Shown here: positions 8,470 to 17,646 of the stretch, in pieces
How the letters are laid out: each line of letters begins with the position of its first letter
Numbering within the stretch: position 1 is the stretch's first letter
Program-made: the position numbers and the translations under genes
Notes under the pieces: generated by a model
The model's input: the letters and a program-made list of their open reading frames with translations, nothing else
Databases searched by the model: none
Told to the model about the DNA's origin: nothing
NCBI GenBank assembly: GCA_963781785.1
Contig: CAWAHD010000001.1
Coordinates: 186,001 to 250,000, forward strand
DNA: 64,000 bases
From: CAWAHD01 sp963781785
GTDB lineage: Bacteria > Planctomycetota > Planctomycetia > Isosphaerales > Isosphaeraceae
Direction of reading: 5' to 3'

Positions 8470-10012
8470 CTACGCAGCGATTTTTGGCCAAGCGCTTTGG
8501 TAGAGCTGGACCGCGAGACCCAGCAACCGGCGGCCGCGTTCGGTAACGCGCCAACGCCGAGTGCGCGGTATCTTCGCGATCAGGTGGCGTACGTGGAGCC
8601 TTTTGAGCAATCGCCCCACCGCGGCGCTGGCACGGCGTTGCTGGCGCAGTTGCCGCGGGCTGCCGAACAGCGGTTCCCGAATGTCGCCGTTGCGAAAGCC
8701 ACGCGCAATGTGGTTGCCCTCCAGCACCGCGAGAAACAGCCGCAGGTCTTCGGACCGAGCCGGATTGAAACCGGCATAGCTACGGGTGTCGACTACTTTG
8801 GGTTCGGTGAGTTGCCGTAGCTCTTGGTAGGCCGGTGCCGGGTCGTTAACCACCGCCAAGGCATCCAGGTAGCGGCGGTTACAGGCCAACGCCTGTTCTC
8901 GATAGTGGACCAAGGAGGCCACGCTCTTGTTCATGGGAAAATAGCCAGCCGATGACTTGCCGTCGTGGTGCTGTCGCGTGCGATAGACCCAGAATTCCTT
9001 GGGGGCGTTGATAACCGTTTCCACTCGCAGGATCAGGCCGAACTTGTCGTACATCTTCAGCCAGTTGGTCTTCATGCGGTGCTTGATGCGGGCTCCGAAC
9101 CAGCGGTCCTCTTCGTAGTGGGTGTGCACTTCACCATCGAAGCGGCGATCCCACTTGCGGCCGAGGAAGCCGAGAATGTCTTTGGGGGAAAATGTGCACA
9201 CCGCATAATCCAGGAGCGCACGGTACAAACCGGCCAAGGCCGCGCGACTTGTAAACAGCAAGTCGGTGGCGAACTCGGCTTGATCAACGACCCAATGTAT
9301 GGAGTAGCCCCGAAGCAGTTCGTGAAGCAACGGATTGACCTGCCGTGCCCAACGATTGAGGGTTTTGGCCCAGTTGAGCTGAGCAAAGCGGTCGGCCAGG
9401 CGCTGGACCTGGACCGGATCGTCGAGTTGTGTAAACGCGTTGTGCTGCTGAACGAAGCCCAGTCTTTTCTGCACCATTTGCTGGGCCAGCCATTCGTGGC
9501 CGTTGACATAGACCTGGACAGTGAACGGCAACCAGGTCTGCAGGCGGACGTGGATCAGGCCGAACTGCGGATCGAGGAAGTAGTAATAGAGGAGTCGCTG
9601 CTGCCGGGGCCGGCTGACGAACTGAGGCCGGTCGCGGCCGGGCACGAGGGCGAAGGAAGGGCAGGTTTCTTGGGTGCAAAGGATGCCGACGAGTCCCTCG
9701 AGGATGCCTTGGTCGCGGACGAGGTTGAGAGCCCATTGGTCTTTGCGGAAGTCGCCGGTGCGATACACGTAGGTGCGACCAGCCTTCCGCGCCCAGGCCT
9801 GGGCATGTTGAACCAAACGCTCAGAGTACTGGGTGCGCCATGCATTTGATGAAGTCGGTGCGGCGAACCTTGAGAACGAAATCGACAAAACGTTCGAGTT
9901 CGTGGGGAGAAGCCAAGGCCAGATGGCCTTTGAAGATGACCCGGTCGAAGCAATGGAGGGTGCAGACGATGAGGCTGGCAAACTTGACCAGAAAGGGCCA
10001 TACTGTGTTCAT
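8470..10012 (-). pseudogene. Conserved planctomycete protein, frameshifted near 9838
   Basis: Two frames join into one protein of about 513 residues. The first part starts at the ATG at 10012, with a GGGGGAGA ribosome-binding site, and reads MNTVWPFLVKFASLIVCTLH up to VRRTDFIKCMA. The second continues from RTQYSERLVQHAQAWARKAG to the stop at 8470. The frames meet in bases 9830-9845, so a one-base indel explains the break. The body contains several conserved aromatic and acidic stretches (FRKDQWALNLVRDQGILEG; HYEEDRWFGARIKHRMKTNW). The last 70 residues (RQQRRASAAVGRLLKRLHVR and RWRVTERGRRLLG) look like a winged-helix DNA-binding domain. I do not recognise a function. The IS element lies 375 bases upstream, and I suspect the family is repeated in planctomycete genomes and possibly mobile, but that is unproven. 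Confidence 0.62.
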
Positions 10013-10197
10013 GGCATTCTCCCCCGGGTGGTTGAAGTAGGTACCAACCAGTTTGTGGGATGAATGCCATTTTTGCATTAACGGAATTGGCATTTCCGGC
10101 TCTGGTGCGGATAAAACTCAGCACCGGACTCGTATGCAAGGGGAGAACGCGGTAATTTTGAGCCGGAACAGTGAAGAGGGAAGGGGGTGGGGGGTTC

Positions 10198-10233
10198 GGG
10201 GGGCGGGAACTGGGGCCTCTGGTCCCGCCCCCC
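10198..10233. repeat. GC-rich hairpin, copy of a dispersed palindromic element
   Basis: The 11-base arms at 10198-10208 and 10223-10233 are perfectly complementary (six Gs and CGGGA against TCCCG and six Cs). The loop contains GGGAACTGGGG-type sequence overlapping the stem. Related palindromes occur at 56581-56617 and 60869-60894. There is no T-run, so it is not a standard rho-independent terminator. The rest of the 10013-10386 spacer shows no gene; it is the upstream region of the frameshifted gene and the flank of the IS element. Confidence 0.55.
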
Positions 10234-10386
10234 GCGGCCATCAGCCGGGGAACCTCAGGGAAAAGCTGCGCCTTTCGGAGTACAGCGGACGTCACTATAT
10301 TCCAATCTGAGCCACCAGTGGATTGCTGCCCACACGACAGTCGGAAGAGCCCACCTTTTTGGTTGCGGCTATGCCGCGTTGGGAAC

Positions 10387-10406
10387 AGGCCGAAAGTAAC
10401 TTCCCG
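10387..10406 (+). repeat. Left terminal inverted repeat of the IS
   Basis: Pairs with 11683-11702 at 17 of 20 positions when reverse complemented. Confidence 0.8.
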
Positions 10407-10465
10407 TTTTCCGGTAAGTATGGTATCAAGCCCTCTGTCCGTAGGGAAACGCCAAGGAGGGCAGG

Positions 10466-11679
10466 ATGGACGCGTACACACCGGAAATCGAGCGGATGAT
10501 GAAGCGGCTGTATGACTCACTTTCGGAGGATGATCGACGGCGGTACGCGGCCATCGAGGTTGCCAAACTGGGTCATGGTGGAACTGAGTACATTGCCCAA
10601 ATCCTTGAATGCGATCCAAAGACGATCCGCCGTGGAAGGGCGGAGCTGGAAGCGACAGATGAACTGGACACGACTCGTGTCCGAAAAAAAGGGGGAGGTG
10701 CAAAAAGGCGATCGAGATCAACGCTGCCCTCGAAGCGAACTTCTTAAAGGTTCTCGAGGACCACACTGCTGGAGATCCGATGCGGACCGACGTGAAATGG
10801 ACGAACTTGTCACGTAGGCAGATAGCGCGTCGGGTCATGGCTTTGGGTACTCCGACCAGTCGACACGTGGTGTCCCAGTTGCTCCGCAAACACGGATACC
10901 GAAGGCGAAAAGCGTTGAAGAAGAAGACGATGGGGCCCCGTCACCCGGACCGCAACGCCCAGTTCGAGAACATCGCCCGCCTCAAGAAGAAGTACCTGAA
11001 GGCTGGTTTGCCGGTCATCAGCATCGACACGAAGAAGAAGGAGTTGATGGGTGACTTCCACCGTGACGGCGTAATCGACACGCAGGAGACGATTGAAACC
11101 AACGACCATGATTTCAGCAGTGCGGGCTCGGGCGTGGTAATTCCTCACGGCGTCTACGATGTAGGGCGAAATCGAGGGTTCATCCACCTGAACACCAGCC
11201 ACGACACCAGCGAGCTGGCTTGTGACAGCATCGCGGCGTGGTGGGAGGATCATGGACGGGTGAGTTATCCCCGGGCCAAGAAGGTTCTGGTGCTGTGCGA
11301 CGGCGGCGGGAGTAACAGTGCGTCGAGGTATGTCTTCAAGGAGCAGCTCCAAGAGCTGGCGAACCGGCTGGGCGTCGAAATCCGGGTGGCCCACTACCCG
11401 CCTTACTGCTCGAAGTACAACCCAATCGAGCATCGCCTTTTCCCGCATGTGACGCGAGCGTGTCGGGGGGTGATCTTTCGGACGTTGGAAACGGTGCAGC
11501 ACTACATCTCCAAGACCGAAACCACGACGGGCCTGACAATCAGCGTGCGTATCCTCGACAAGATGTATCAGACAGGACGCAAGTGTGCCGCGGGATTCAA
11601 GAAGACCATGAAGATCATCTTCGACAAGATCCTGCCCAAGTGGAACTACCGAGCAGTCCCCGAACCCAAGACCGTATAA
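10466..11679 (+). CDS. ISAzo13-family transposase, read in two frames
   Basis: The ATG at 10466 follows AAGGAGGGCAGG. The first frame encodes an HTH region (MDAYTPEIERMMKRLYDSLS, then GTEYIAQILECDPKTIRRGR) to a stop at 10745-10747. The second, one base back, encodes the rest from about 10685, including LSRRQIARRVMALGTPTSRH and the DDE catalytic domain (PF07592 type). The catalytic acids are visible in SIDTKKKELMGDF, VLVLCDGGGSN and YNPIEHRLFPHV. The frames overlap around CGAAAAAAAGGGGG and GCAAAAAGG. A minus-one slip at the A7 run or at the later A5 run would fuse them into about 404 residues. That could be programmed frameshifting, as in several IS families, or a one-base error; the window as a whole contains many apparent indels, so error is as likely. 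Confidence 0.85.
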
Positions 11680-11682
11680 AGC

Positions 11683-11702
11683 CGGGAACTTATTCTCGGC
11701 CT
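11683..11702 (-). repeat. Right terminal inverted repeat of the IS
   Basis: Partner of 10387-10406; begins three bases after the transposase stop codon region and ends the element. Confidence 0.8.
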
Positions 11703-11766
11703 ACTCCTTAGGCGAAGAGACCAGCCCAACTGTTGAAATCGCTGACTGGGGGCTTGGAGACTTCTC

Positions 11767-13350
11767 ATGCACAGGCAACCAACATCCCGGCCAGGGCTCA
11801 GTGTGGTTCTCGTCGGGATTGTTTCCTGCACGGTCGCCAGCGCCCAGACGCTCGAACCGGTCGTCTACACGGTCAAGATTTCGAAGCCCGACTCGCACGC
11901 AGTCGAGATCGAGGCTGTATTCCCCACGGCCGGGCACCCATCGATCGACCTCATGATGGCGGTCTGGTCGCCCGGCTTTTATCGTGTCCAGGATTATGCG
12001 AAGCAGGTCGAGGATCTGACGGCGCGAACGACCGACGGGGCGGCACTCAAAGTCGACCATCCCGAGAAGAACCGCTGGCAAATCCAGACGACCGGTGCGC
12101 GGAAGGTCGTCGTGTCGTATCGGCTCATCTGCAAGCAGGTCTCGGTCACGACCAACTACGTTGGTGATGACCTGGGTGTGTTCAATGGTGCGGCCACGTT
12201 TCCCACGCTGGTCGAAAAGGTGCGACGTCCCCATGATGTGCGGCTCGTGCTTCCACCGCAGTGGAAGCGGTCGATGACGGCGCTCAAGCCGGCGCCGGAT
12301 GGTCTGCCCAACCATTATCGAGCCGATGACTTCGAAACCCTGGTCGATTCGCCAATTGTCGCCGGTAATCCGTCGGTCCATGAATTCGAGGTGAACGGCA
12401 GCAAGCACATGCTGGTCGACGTTGGCGATCTCGGCTCGTGGGATGGCGAGCGAGCAGCGCGGGAGCTTGAGAAGATCGTGCAGGAGAACGACCGTCTTTG
12501 GGGCAGCCTGCCGTTCCGGAGATATCTTTTCTTGAACGTTTTCCGCCAGGGGCGCGGCGGGCTCGAGCACAAGGATTCCACGTTGCTGACATCAAACCCG
12601 TCCCGGGCAGCGATTGCGGCGGGCGACTTCCGCTGGCTGTCGTTCGTCAGTCACGAGTACTTTCACGCGTTCAACGTCAAGCGACTTCGTCCCGTCGAGC
12701 TTGGTCCGTTCGATTTCGAGCACGCGCCCCACACGGGCAGCCTCTGGATTTCCGAGGGCCTGACGTCGTATTACGGCGAGCTGCTGGTCACCCGCGCGGG
12801 GCTTGCAAAGCCGGAACACTTCCTTGCGGCGATGTCGACGCACATCGAGCAGCTTCAAAACTCACCGGGCCGGCTGGTGCAAACCCTCGAGCAATCGTCA
12901 CTGGACGTCTGGACGTCCGGCATGTCTGGAGTCGGGCGGAACAACACCAAGACGGTCAGCTACTACGTCAAGGGGCCGATCGCAGGCTTCTTGCTCGATG
13001 CGAAGATCCGCCGCACGACCAGTGACAAGAAAAGCCTGGACGACGTGATGAGGCTCGCCTACAAGCGGTTTGGGGGCGACCATGGGTTCACCCCCGATCA
13101 GTTCCGCACGACCGCCGAAGAAGTCGCGGGAACCGATCTCAAGGACTGGTTCCGGAAGGTGCTCGCGTCGACTGAAGAGCTGGATTATGCCGAGGCACTC
13201 GACTGGTATGGCTTGCGCTTTGCTCCTGTCGCGGAGCCCGCCAAGGACGATAAACCCGTCAAGAAATGGAAGCTGGAAATCCGCGCGGATTCCTCGGAAG
13301 ATCAGAAGCATCGCCTCGGACGATTGCTGGCACCATCCGGCACTCCATAG
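11767..13350 (+). CDS. M61-family metallopeptidase, exported
   Basis: The 527-residue product begins with a signal peptide (about 1-26, cleavage after SAQ). An N-terminal beta-rich M61 domain (about 28-215) is followed by a thermolysin-like catalytic domain. The zinc motif is HEYFH at 296-300, with the third ligand likely Glu330 in LWISEGLTSYYGE. YYVKGPIAGFLLDAKIR further on is also typical. Known M61 enzymes (glycyl aminopeptidases) have a C-terminal PDZ domain; here only about 90 residues follow the catalytic part, ending in APSGTP, so the PDZ appears to be missing or reduced. The IS element ends 64 bases upstream and may have separated the gene from its native promoter. Downstream is a 380-base spacer. 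Confidence 0.9.
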   Translation: MHRQPTSRPGLSVVLVGIVSCTVASAQTLEPVVYTVKISKPDSHAVEIEAVFPTAGHPSIDLMMAVWSPGFYRVQDYAKQVEDLTARTTDGAALKVDHPEKNRWQIQTTGARKVVVSYRLICKQVSVTTNYVGDDLGVFNGAATFPTLVEKVRRPHDVRLVLPPQWKRSMTALKPAPDGLPNHYRADDFETLVDSPIVAGNPSVHEFEVNGSKHMLVDVGDLGSWDGERAARELEKIVQENDRLWGSLPFRRYLFLNVFRQGRGGLEHKDSTLLTSNPSRAAIAAGDFRWLSFVSHEYFHAFNVKRLRPVELGPFDFEHAPHTGSLWISEGLTSYYGELLVTRAGLAKPEHFLAAMSTHIEQLQNSPGRLVQTLEQSSLDVWTSGMSGVGRNNTKTVSYYVKGPIAGFLLDAKIRRTTSDKKSLDDVMRLAYKRFGGDHGFTPDQFRTTAEEVAGTDLKDWFRKVLASTEELDYAEALDWYGLRFAPVAEPAKDDKPVKKWKLEIRADSSEDQKHRLGRLLAPSGTP

Positions 13351-13448
13351 CCGGGCTTTCCGCGGATAGAATGAGGGGTCAACAATCAGACCATTGTCCA
13401 GGCAGAGCGGACGGAGAAGTCCAACGGGCAATATCAGAGGCCGATCCG

Positions 13449-13577
13449 ATGATCATGACAGGCCAGAGGCTCACCAATTCTGCGATCGTGCTGCTGGCAA
13501 TTGCCTCGTCTGGAGGATCTTCCATTCTGGTCCTGACGAGCCGGGGACATGAGCGAGACCCGATTCCCGCCGGTTAG
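13449..13577 (+). CDS. Possible small membrane peptide (42 aa)
   Basis: An ATG at 13449, preceded by AGAGG at about nine bases, opens a 42-residue frame with one hydrophobic segment (NSAIVLLAIASSGGSSILVL). It lies alone in the 13351-13731 spacer. Nothing else supports it, and a chance ORF is quite possible; an ATG two codons later is an alternative start. Confidence 0.25.
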   Translation: MIMTGQRLTNSAIVLLAIASSGGSSILVLTSRGHERDPIPAG

Positions 13578-13731
13578 GTGCATCGAGCAAATTCCACAAG
13601 AGTTGTTGCCCAGTCAAGCAAACAATGATCGTTCCATCGACACGTTCCGCTTGTCGCCGACGCTCTGAGCGCCTAGGATAAATTGTCCGGCCCCACCGAC
13701 AGGGGAAAGTGTACCGCTCCCGGAATGAACC

Positions 13732-14181
13732 ATGGCGATCACCTTCACCAATCTTCGTTTCTCTTGGATCGCCTTCGCGGTGTTCCTGGGTGCGTCACTG
13801 GTGACGGCCGATGCATCGGCCTCCTGCGCGTCAATGCCGGACGCCACAGCTTGCCAGCTTGAGTGCTGCTGCAAAGCACCGGAATCGGCCACGCCGATTC
13901 GGGCTCCTGTGGAGCCGACAGTTGGCCAGCACATCCGCACTCAGGACAGAAATATCTGCCCGGATGTCCCCGGATGTCATTGCGGTCCGCAAGCTCCGAC
14001 CGCCCCGCAACCCAAGGAACGGCGTGCCGCGGAGAGCCGTCCCGATCCGGGCCGGAGTGGGAACGCGAGGTGTCTCGATATCGGCTGCGTTTTCCAGTCG
14101 TTTAGCGGTCCGGTCCCGTGCACCATCAGCCCGCCGCAGAAATCCCCGCTCTTTCTCTGCAATTCCCGACTTCTGATCTGA
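13732..14181 (+). CDS. Small Cys-rich exported protein, unknown function
   Basis: The product has 149 residues. Residues 1-31 form a signal peptide ending ADASAS. The mature part has ten or more cysteines arranged in clusters (SCASMPDATACQLECCCKAP; VPGCHCGP; CLDIGCVFQSFSG) within a Pro- and Arg-rich background. This suggests disulphide cross-linking or metal binding in the periplasm or cell wall. I know of no named family. The start has a weak ribosome-binding site; the signal peptide starting exactly at this ATG supports it. The next gene, 234 bases downstream on the same strand, is also exported and Cys-rich, which may indicate related roles. Confidence 0.6.
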   Translation: MAITFTNLRFSWIAFAVFLGASLVTADASASCASMPDATACQLECCCKAPESATPIRAPVEPTVGQHIRTQDRNICPDVPGCHCGPQAPTAPQPKERRAAESRPDPGRSGNARCLDIGCVFQSFSGPVPCTISPPQKSPLFLCNSRLLI

Positions 14182-14414
14182 AAAACGGCCCCTCTATCAG
14201 GGTCTCCGATCCTCGTGCGCTCGGCGTTCGTATCTTGGTCCCTTTTGGGCCTGCGTTCTGCGTCGTGCCGGGTTTCGAGCAGTCCTGACGGCGGGGACGA
14301 GGAAGACGGTCCGTTTTGACGGATCGTCCTCCCCCTCCCTGTCGAGGGAGCGGGAACGTGCCGTGCGCAAGGTGCGTGCGGACAATTTCAAGGTCATGAG
14401 TTTGGAGATGGATC

Positions 14415-14738
14415 ATGGATCGTCGTCAAGTGCTGGGCGTCGTTGGGGCCTTGGCTCTGGCCGCCGTGGTCGGCATCGGTGCCGGCGCTGCCGAAAAGTC
14501 GAAGGTTGTGAAGACAGCCAAGGCATGCTGCTGCGGTGATCTCTGCTGCTGCGGTTCTGCTTGCCCTGATGTCTGCTGCTGCGGCTCTGTTTGCTGCGGT
14601 GATACCTGTTGCTGCGACACCGCCACGGACAAGGCGGCTGCCGACAAGACCGTCAAGCCCGCGAAGGCGGCCGAGCCTTTGTGCTGCTCACCGACCACCG
14701 CCGAGGCCGTCAAGCCGAAGGCAACGGTCGCTCGCTGA
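14415..14738 (+). CDS. Very Cys-rich small exported protein (metal-binding like)
   Basis: The 107-residue product begins MDRRQVLGVVGALALAAVVG, a signal peptide with a twin-Arg-like start (D-R-R-Q), so export by Tat is possible. The central part of about 45 residues carries 15 cysteines in repeated CCCG or CCG clusters (ACCCGDLCCCGSACPDVCC), and a further CC pair follows near residue 92. The C-terminal third is Lys/Ala-rich. Such density suggests binding of soft metal ions, or cross-linking in the cell wall, but it is not a metallothionein family I can name. A 9-bp hairpin lies 13 bases after the stop and may end the transcript. The minus-strand frame across the same bases is a mirror with long Gln runs and is rejected. 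Confidence 0.7.
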   Translation: MDRRQVLGVVGALALAAVVGIGAGAAEKSKVVKTAKACCCGDLCCCGSACPDVCCCGSVCCGDTCCCDTATDKAAADKTVKPAKAAEPLCCSPTTAEAVKPKATVAR

Positions 14739-14750
14739 TCCAAAAAGAGG

Positions 14751-14780
14751 GCCGGTCCCCGGCGGGTACCAGGGACCGGC
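14751..14780 (+). terminator. Hairpin after the Cys-rich gene
   Basis: Arms at 14751-14759 and 14772-14780 (GCCGGTCCC and GGGACCGGC) are perfect over 9 bp with a 12-base loop. No T-run follows, so termination is only possible, perhaps with Rho. Confidence 0.45.
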
Positions 14781-14905
14781 TGTGGTCACAACCCGACGGT
14801 CAGACGCACGGGGGCGGGCTGCATCGGGCGGCCCGCCCCATTCCCATTCTACGGCATACGGCTCGCTGATGAGAGCCGGCGGCCGTATTGCTGATCACCG
14901 GCGAG

Positions 14906-15808
14906 CTAATCGACCTTCTTGAAGATCTCGATCTCGACGCGCTGTCCTAGTTTGAGCGGTGCAACCTCTCGAAACGCGACCTTCACGGGCAATACCCGAG
15001 TATCAGCCGGCCGCCCTGGGTCTTCGGGGCGAGATTGACGTGCGACAACGACATCGGCGATTTCCTCGACCTCACCACGCCAGTGACGGCCGGAATAGCC
15101 CTCGGCCGTGAGTGTTGCCTTGGCCCCCATGCTGAGTGCAGCGATGTCGAACTCGTCGACTTCGGCCTCGGCCCGCAGACGGTTGAGGTCCACGATCCTG
15201 ATCAAGGGTGCGGCAGCGCTCACTGTCTCGCCAGGGTCGGCAAATCGCGCGACGACGGTGCCGTCGATGGGAGCGACGATGCGATACTTGGCCGATTCGG
15301 CATCGAGGCGATCGACGGCCGCCTTGGCGGCGTCACGACGCGCAAGCGCAGCCGACAAAAGCTCGGTGCGGGCGTCAGGCGGCTGGCGATCTCTCCCCGT
15401 GAGCGCCGGGATAATTCGGTCGAGACGAGCGCGGGTTTGCTCGAGACGGAGCGTCACTTCGGCCTCGGTCAGGCGATGATGCGCTTCCCGGAGCGACGCG
15501 CGCACATCGTCGTCTCGCAGCTCGACGAGCAGCTCGCCCTTCGTGACGACGGCCTTCTCCCGTACCGGCATGCTGACGATCGTCCCCAGGACTTCCGTCC
15601 CGACCGTGATGTCAGCCCCGGGATAGGCAACAACGCGCCCCTCGGCGGTGATCCGGCCGATTGGCTGCGGTAGGGCAGAGGAACTGTGCTCGGCAGCGGC
15701 TTGCGACCGCGGCGCGATGGTCTGGAGGGCGTTCCAGGCAATCCCGGCCGCGAGCACCAAGCCGGCCGCGGGTAGGATCACCCGGCCCACGAGCATCGAG
15801 AATGACAT
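14906..15808 (-). CDS. HlyD/DevB-type periplasmic adaptor subunit
   Basis: The product has 300 residues. An N-terminal anchor (about 8-28) is followed by a lipoyl-like half motif (VVAYPGADITVGTEVLGTIV), a short coiled-coil hairpin (LREAHHRLTEAEVTLRLEQT onwards), the second lipoyl half (YRIVAPIDGTVVARFADPGE) and beta-barrel repeats to the C-terminus. That is the order in membrane-fusion proteins that couple an ABC exporter to the outer membrane. It is the last gene of an operon on the minus strand, starting four bases after the ATPase stop. Together with the ATPase and the permease it matches the DevBCA/MacAB group, which export lipids or small molecules in known cases. Its coupling to ketosynthase genes suggests the cargo is the lipid made by the cluster. 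Confidence 0.9.
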   Translation of the reverse strand: MSFSMLVGRVILPAAGLVLAAGIAWNALQTIAPRSQAAAEHSSSALPQPIGRITAEGRVVAYPGADITVGTEVLGTIVSMPVREKAVVTKGELLVELRDDDVRASLREAHHRLTEAEVTLRLEQTRARLDRIIPALTGRDRQPPDARTELLSAALARRDAAKAAVDRLDAESAKYRIVAPIDGTVVARFADPGETVSAAAPLIRIVDLNRLRAEAEVDEFDIAALSMGAKATLTAEGYSGRHWRGEVEEIADVVVARQSRPEDPGRPADTRVLPVKVAFREVAPLKLGQRVEIEIFKKVD

Positions 15809-15812
15809 CAGT

Positions 15813-16489
15813 TCAAGTCTCCGGAATCAGCTTGCCGTCCCGGATCCTTTCGATGCGGTCGGCGATCGAGTGGACCAAGGGGTCATGAGTGACGATCAAC
15901 AGGGCCCGGCCTTCGGATCGTGCCAGGTCGCGGAACATGCGGAGCACGAGCGCACCGCTTTCTGAGTCGAGGTTTCCCGTCGGCTCGTCAGCAAGGATCA
16001 CCGTTGCCGGGCCGGCGATCGCCCGTGCCACGGCGACTCGCTGGCGCTGGCCTCCGGACAGCTCGCGAGGTGGAAAGTCCTTGCGGTCGCCGAGGCCAAC
16101 TGCCTCGAGCACCCGGTCGGCTTCACGCCGCGCCTTGCGCCGCGCACCCCTTTCAGGTTGAGGGAGTATTCCACATTCTCGCGGGCATTGAGCGATGGAA
16201 ACAGGTTGAACTGCTGAAACACAAAACCGATCGACCGGCGCCGGACCTCCCTGAGCCGTTCAGTTCGCTGCGCATCGATCTTGCGTCCATCGATCATGAG
16301 GTGGCCGCTTGTGGGCGTGAGCAGGCAGCCCAGGATGGACAGGAGCGTCGTCTTTCCCGAGCCCGATGGACCCACCAGTGCCACGACCTCTCCCCGCGCG
16401 ACCGAGAGCGAGACCCCGCGCAGCACCGGCACCTGATGCCGGCCTTCGCTGTATGTCTTCGTGAGGTTGCGTCCTTCGAGTACGGCCAA
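15813..16489 (-). CDS. ABC exporter ATPase (DevA/LolD/MacB-like), frameshifted near 16147
   Basis: The first frame from the ATG at 16489 gives Walker A (GPSGSGKTT, near residue 40) and the Q-loop region (FVFQQFNLFPSLNARENVEY). A second frame carries the signature LSGGQRQRVAVARAIA and Walker B (VILADEPTGNLD), then the H-loop (LLIVTHDP). They join at 16141-16150: one extra C in the CCCC run of the plus strand at 16147-16150 would restore KGGARRKARREADRV and a protein of about 225 residues, the usual length for the family. The conserved halves and the homopolymer context favour a sequencing error over a true pseudogene. The gene lies between permease and adaptor in the operon, consistent with one exporter. 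Confidence 0.85.
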
Positions 16490-16518
16490 CGCAGAATTCT
16501 CCTGTCCCGTTCACTGGC

Positions 16519-17646
16519 TCAACCGCGGAAGACCATCGCCGGGTCAAGCGCCGCCACCTTGCGGAATGATAACACCGCCGCCCCCATGCAGAGCACCTGT
16601 GTCCCCACGAACACAAGAACACAAAGTGTCGGTGAAATGATCATTTTCATGTCGAGTTGCGCCATGATCGGTACCAGGCCGTATGCCAGGACCAGGGCCA
16701 CCCCGAATCCCAGGACGGCCGCGTACGAAGCTTGCTCGGCAATGATCCCGTAGACGGTCAAATTGCTGCCTCCCAGGGCCTTGACCGTGCCGAATTCCGT
16801 CAAATGCTCCGCGGTCGAGGCATACAGCGTTTGAGCAACGATGACCACGCCGACTAGAGCCCCCAGGGCGACCGTCAAGAACAGGGTCAGCCCCAGCCCG
16901 GTCGATTCGATCCAGTAGGCGCGCGACCGGCTCGCCCACTCGTCTTTCGTGTAGACATCGTTGTAGGGCAAGCGGCGGCTGATCTCGTCCCGGACCGCCG
17001 CCGCGTCGGCTGCTGGCTCCAGCCGCACCACGATGAACGTGGTCCGATCGGAGATCTCCGCGGGAGAGAGCGACTGAGCCAGGCGATAGTCGAGAAAGGC
17101 GACCGGGTTGGTCGTGAACGAGAGCGCCTCGCGCGTGCGTCCGATGATCTTCAAGCGCCGGCCCTGGAACTCGCGGAAATCGCCGATGTGGAATGAACCG
17201 AACCTTCGCTGTGCCGAGAGATCGAGCATCACATACCGGCCTCGGCGCAGGTCGCGGGGATCGCCCGACTCGATGTTCCAGGGAAAGTGCCAGGCCCCGA
17301 AATTCTCCAGGCAGTAGTAAACGACGGGTTCCCTCGCGCCGGTCGGCAACGCGACGATCGCATACCAGACGATCAGGTTGTCTGCCCGCGCCACACCCGG
17401 CACTGACCGCACTCTCTGCACATAGCTCTCGGGGAACGGATTGCCGAAATCGACATTGGGCGTGTTTCGCGCAGTGATCCACAGGTCGGCATCCAGCCGC
17501 TCGATGGTGATGCTGGCGTTTTCCATCAGCCCGAAAAAGAGCCCGACCTGGACAAGTACCAGCCCGGCGGCGAACCCGACACCAAGGACAGTAGCCGCGA
17601 ACCGAGCCTTCTCGTCAAGCAGCATCTTGACGGCCAGGTCGATCAT
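16519..17646 (-). CDS. DevC-like FtsX-family ABC permease
   Basis: The 375-residue product has an N-terminal membrane segment (about 17-38), a large periplasmic domain (about 45-240) and three C-terminal segments (about 248-365). This topology and the ending MVFRG match the FtsX/DevC/MacB family. The short motif DLWITARNTPNVDFG after TM1 is typical of DevC-type permeases. The gene starts four bases inside the SDR gene (ATGA overlap at 17643-17646) and is followed by the ATPase 29 bases further. DevC in cyanobacteria is the permease of the glycolipid exporter DevBCA. Whether the cargo here is a lipid depends on the neighbours. No oddity in sequence is seen. Confidence 0.9.
   Translation of the reverse strand: MIDLAVKMLLDEKARFAATVLGVGFAAGLVLVQVGLFFGLMENASITIERLDADLWITARNTPNVDFGNPFPESYVQRVRSVPGVARADNLIVWYAIVALPTGAREPVVYYCLENFGAWHFPWNIESGDPRDLRRGRYVMLDLSAQRRFGSFHIGDFREFQGRRLKIIGRTREALSFTTNPVAFLDYRLAQSLSPAEISDRTTFIVVRLEPAADAAAVRDEISRRLPYNDVYTKDEWASRSRAYWIESTGLGLTLFLTVALGALVGVVIVAQTLYASTAEHLTEFGTVKALGGSNLTVYGIIAEQASYAAVLGFGVALVLAYGLVPIMAQLDMKMIISPTLCVLVFVGTQVLCMGAAVLSFRKVAALDPAMVFRG

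Larger units (their letters stand above)
10387..11702 (+). mobile_element. ISAzo13-type insertion sequence, complete
   Basis: The element is 1316 bases long. Its ends are imperfect 20-base inverted repeats: 10387-10406 (AGGCCGAAAGTAACTTCCCG) and 11683-11702, whose reverse complement differs at three of twenty positions. The flanking dinucleotide is AC on both sides (10385-10386 and 11703-11704), compatible with a 2-bp target duplication, though this is too short to be certain. The interior is filled by one transposase gene of the ISAzo13 family. The right end stops 64 bases before the M61 peptidase start codon, so insertion may have replaced or altered that gene's promoter. The element looks recent: its ends and DDE motifs are intact. 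Confidence 0.82.

Noticed and set aside
9555..10889. 444-codon minus-strand frame through the IS left end
   Set aside because: Crosses the IS boundary and reads the wrong frame of the 8470-10012 gene; Arg/Pro/Ser-rich.
14426..14743. Minus-strand frame with Gln runs opposite the Cys-rich gene
   Set aside because: The plus strand has a signal peptide and ribosome-binding context; poly-Gln here is the complement of Cys codons.
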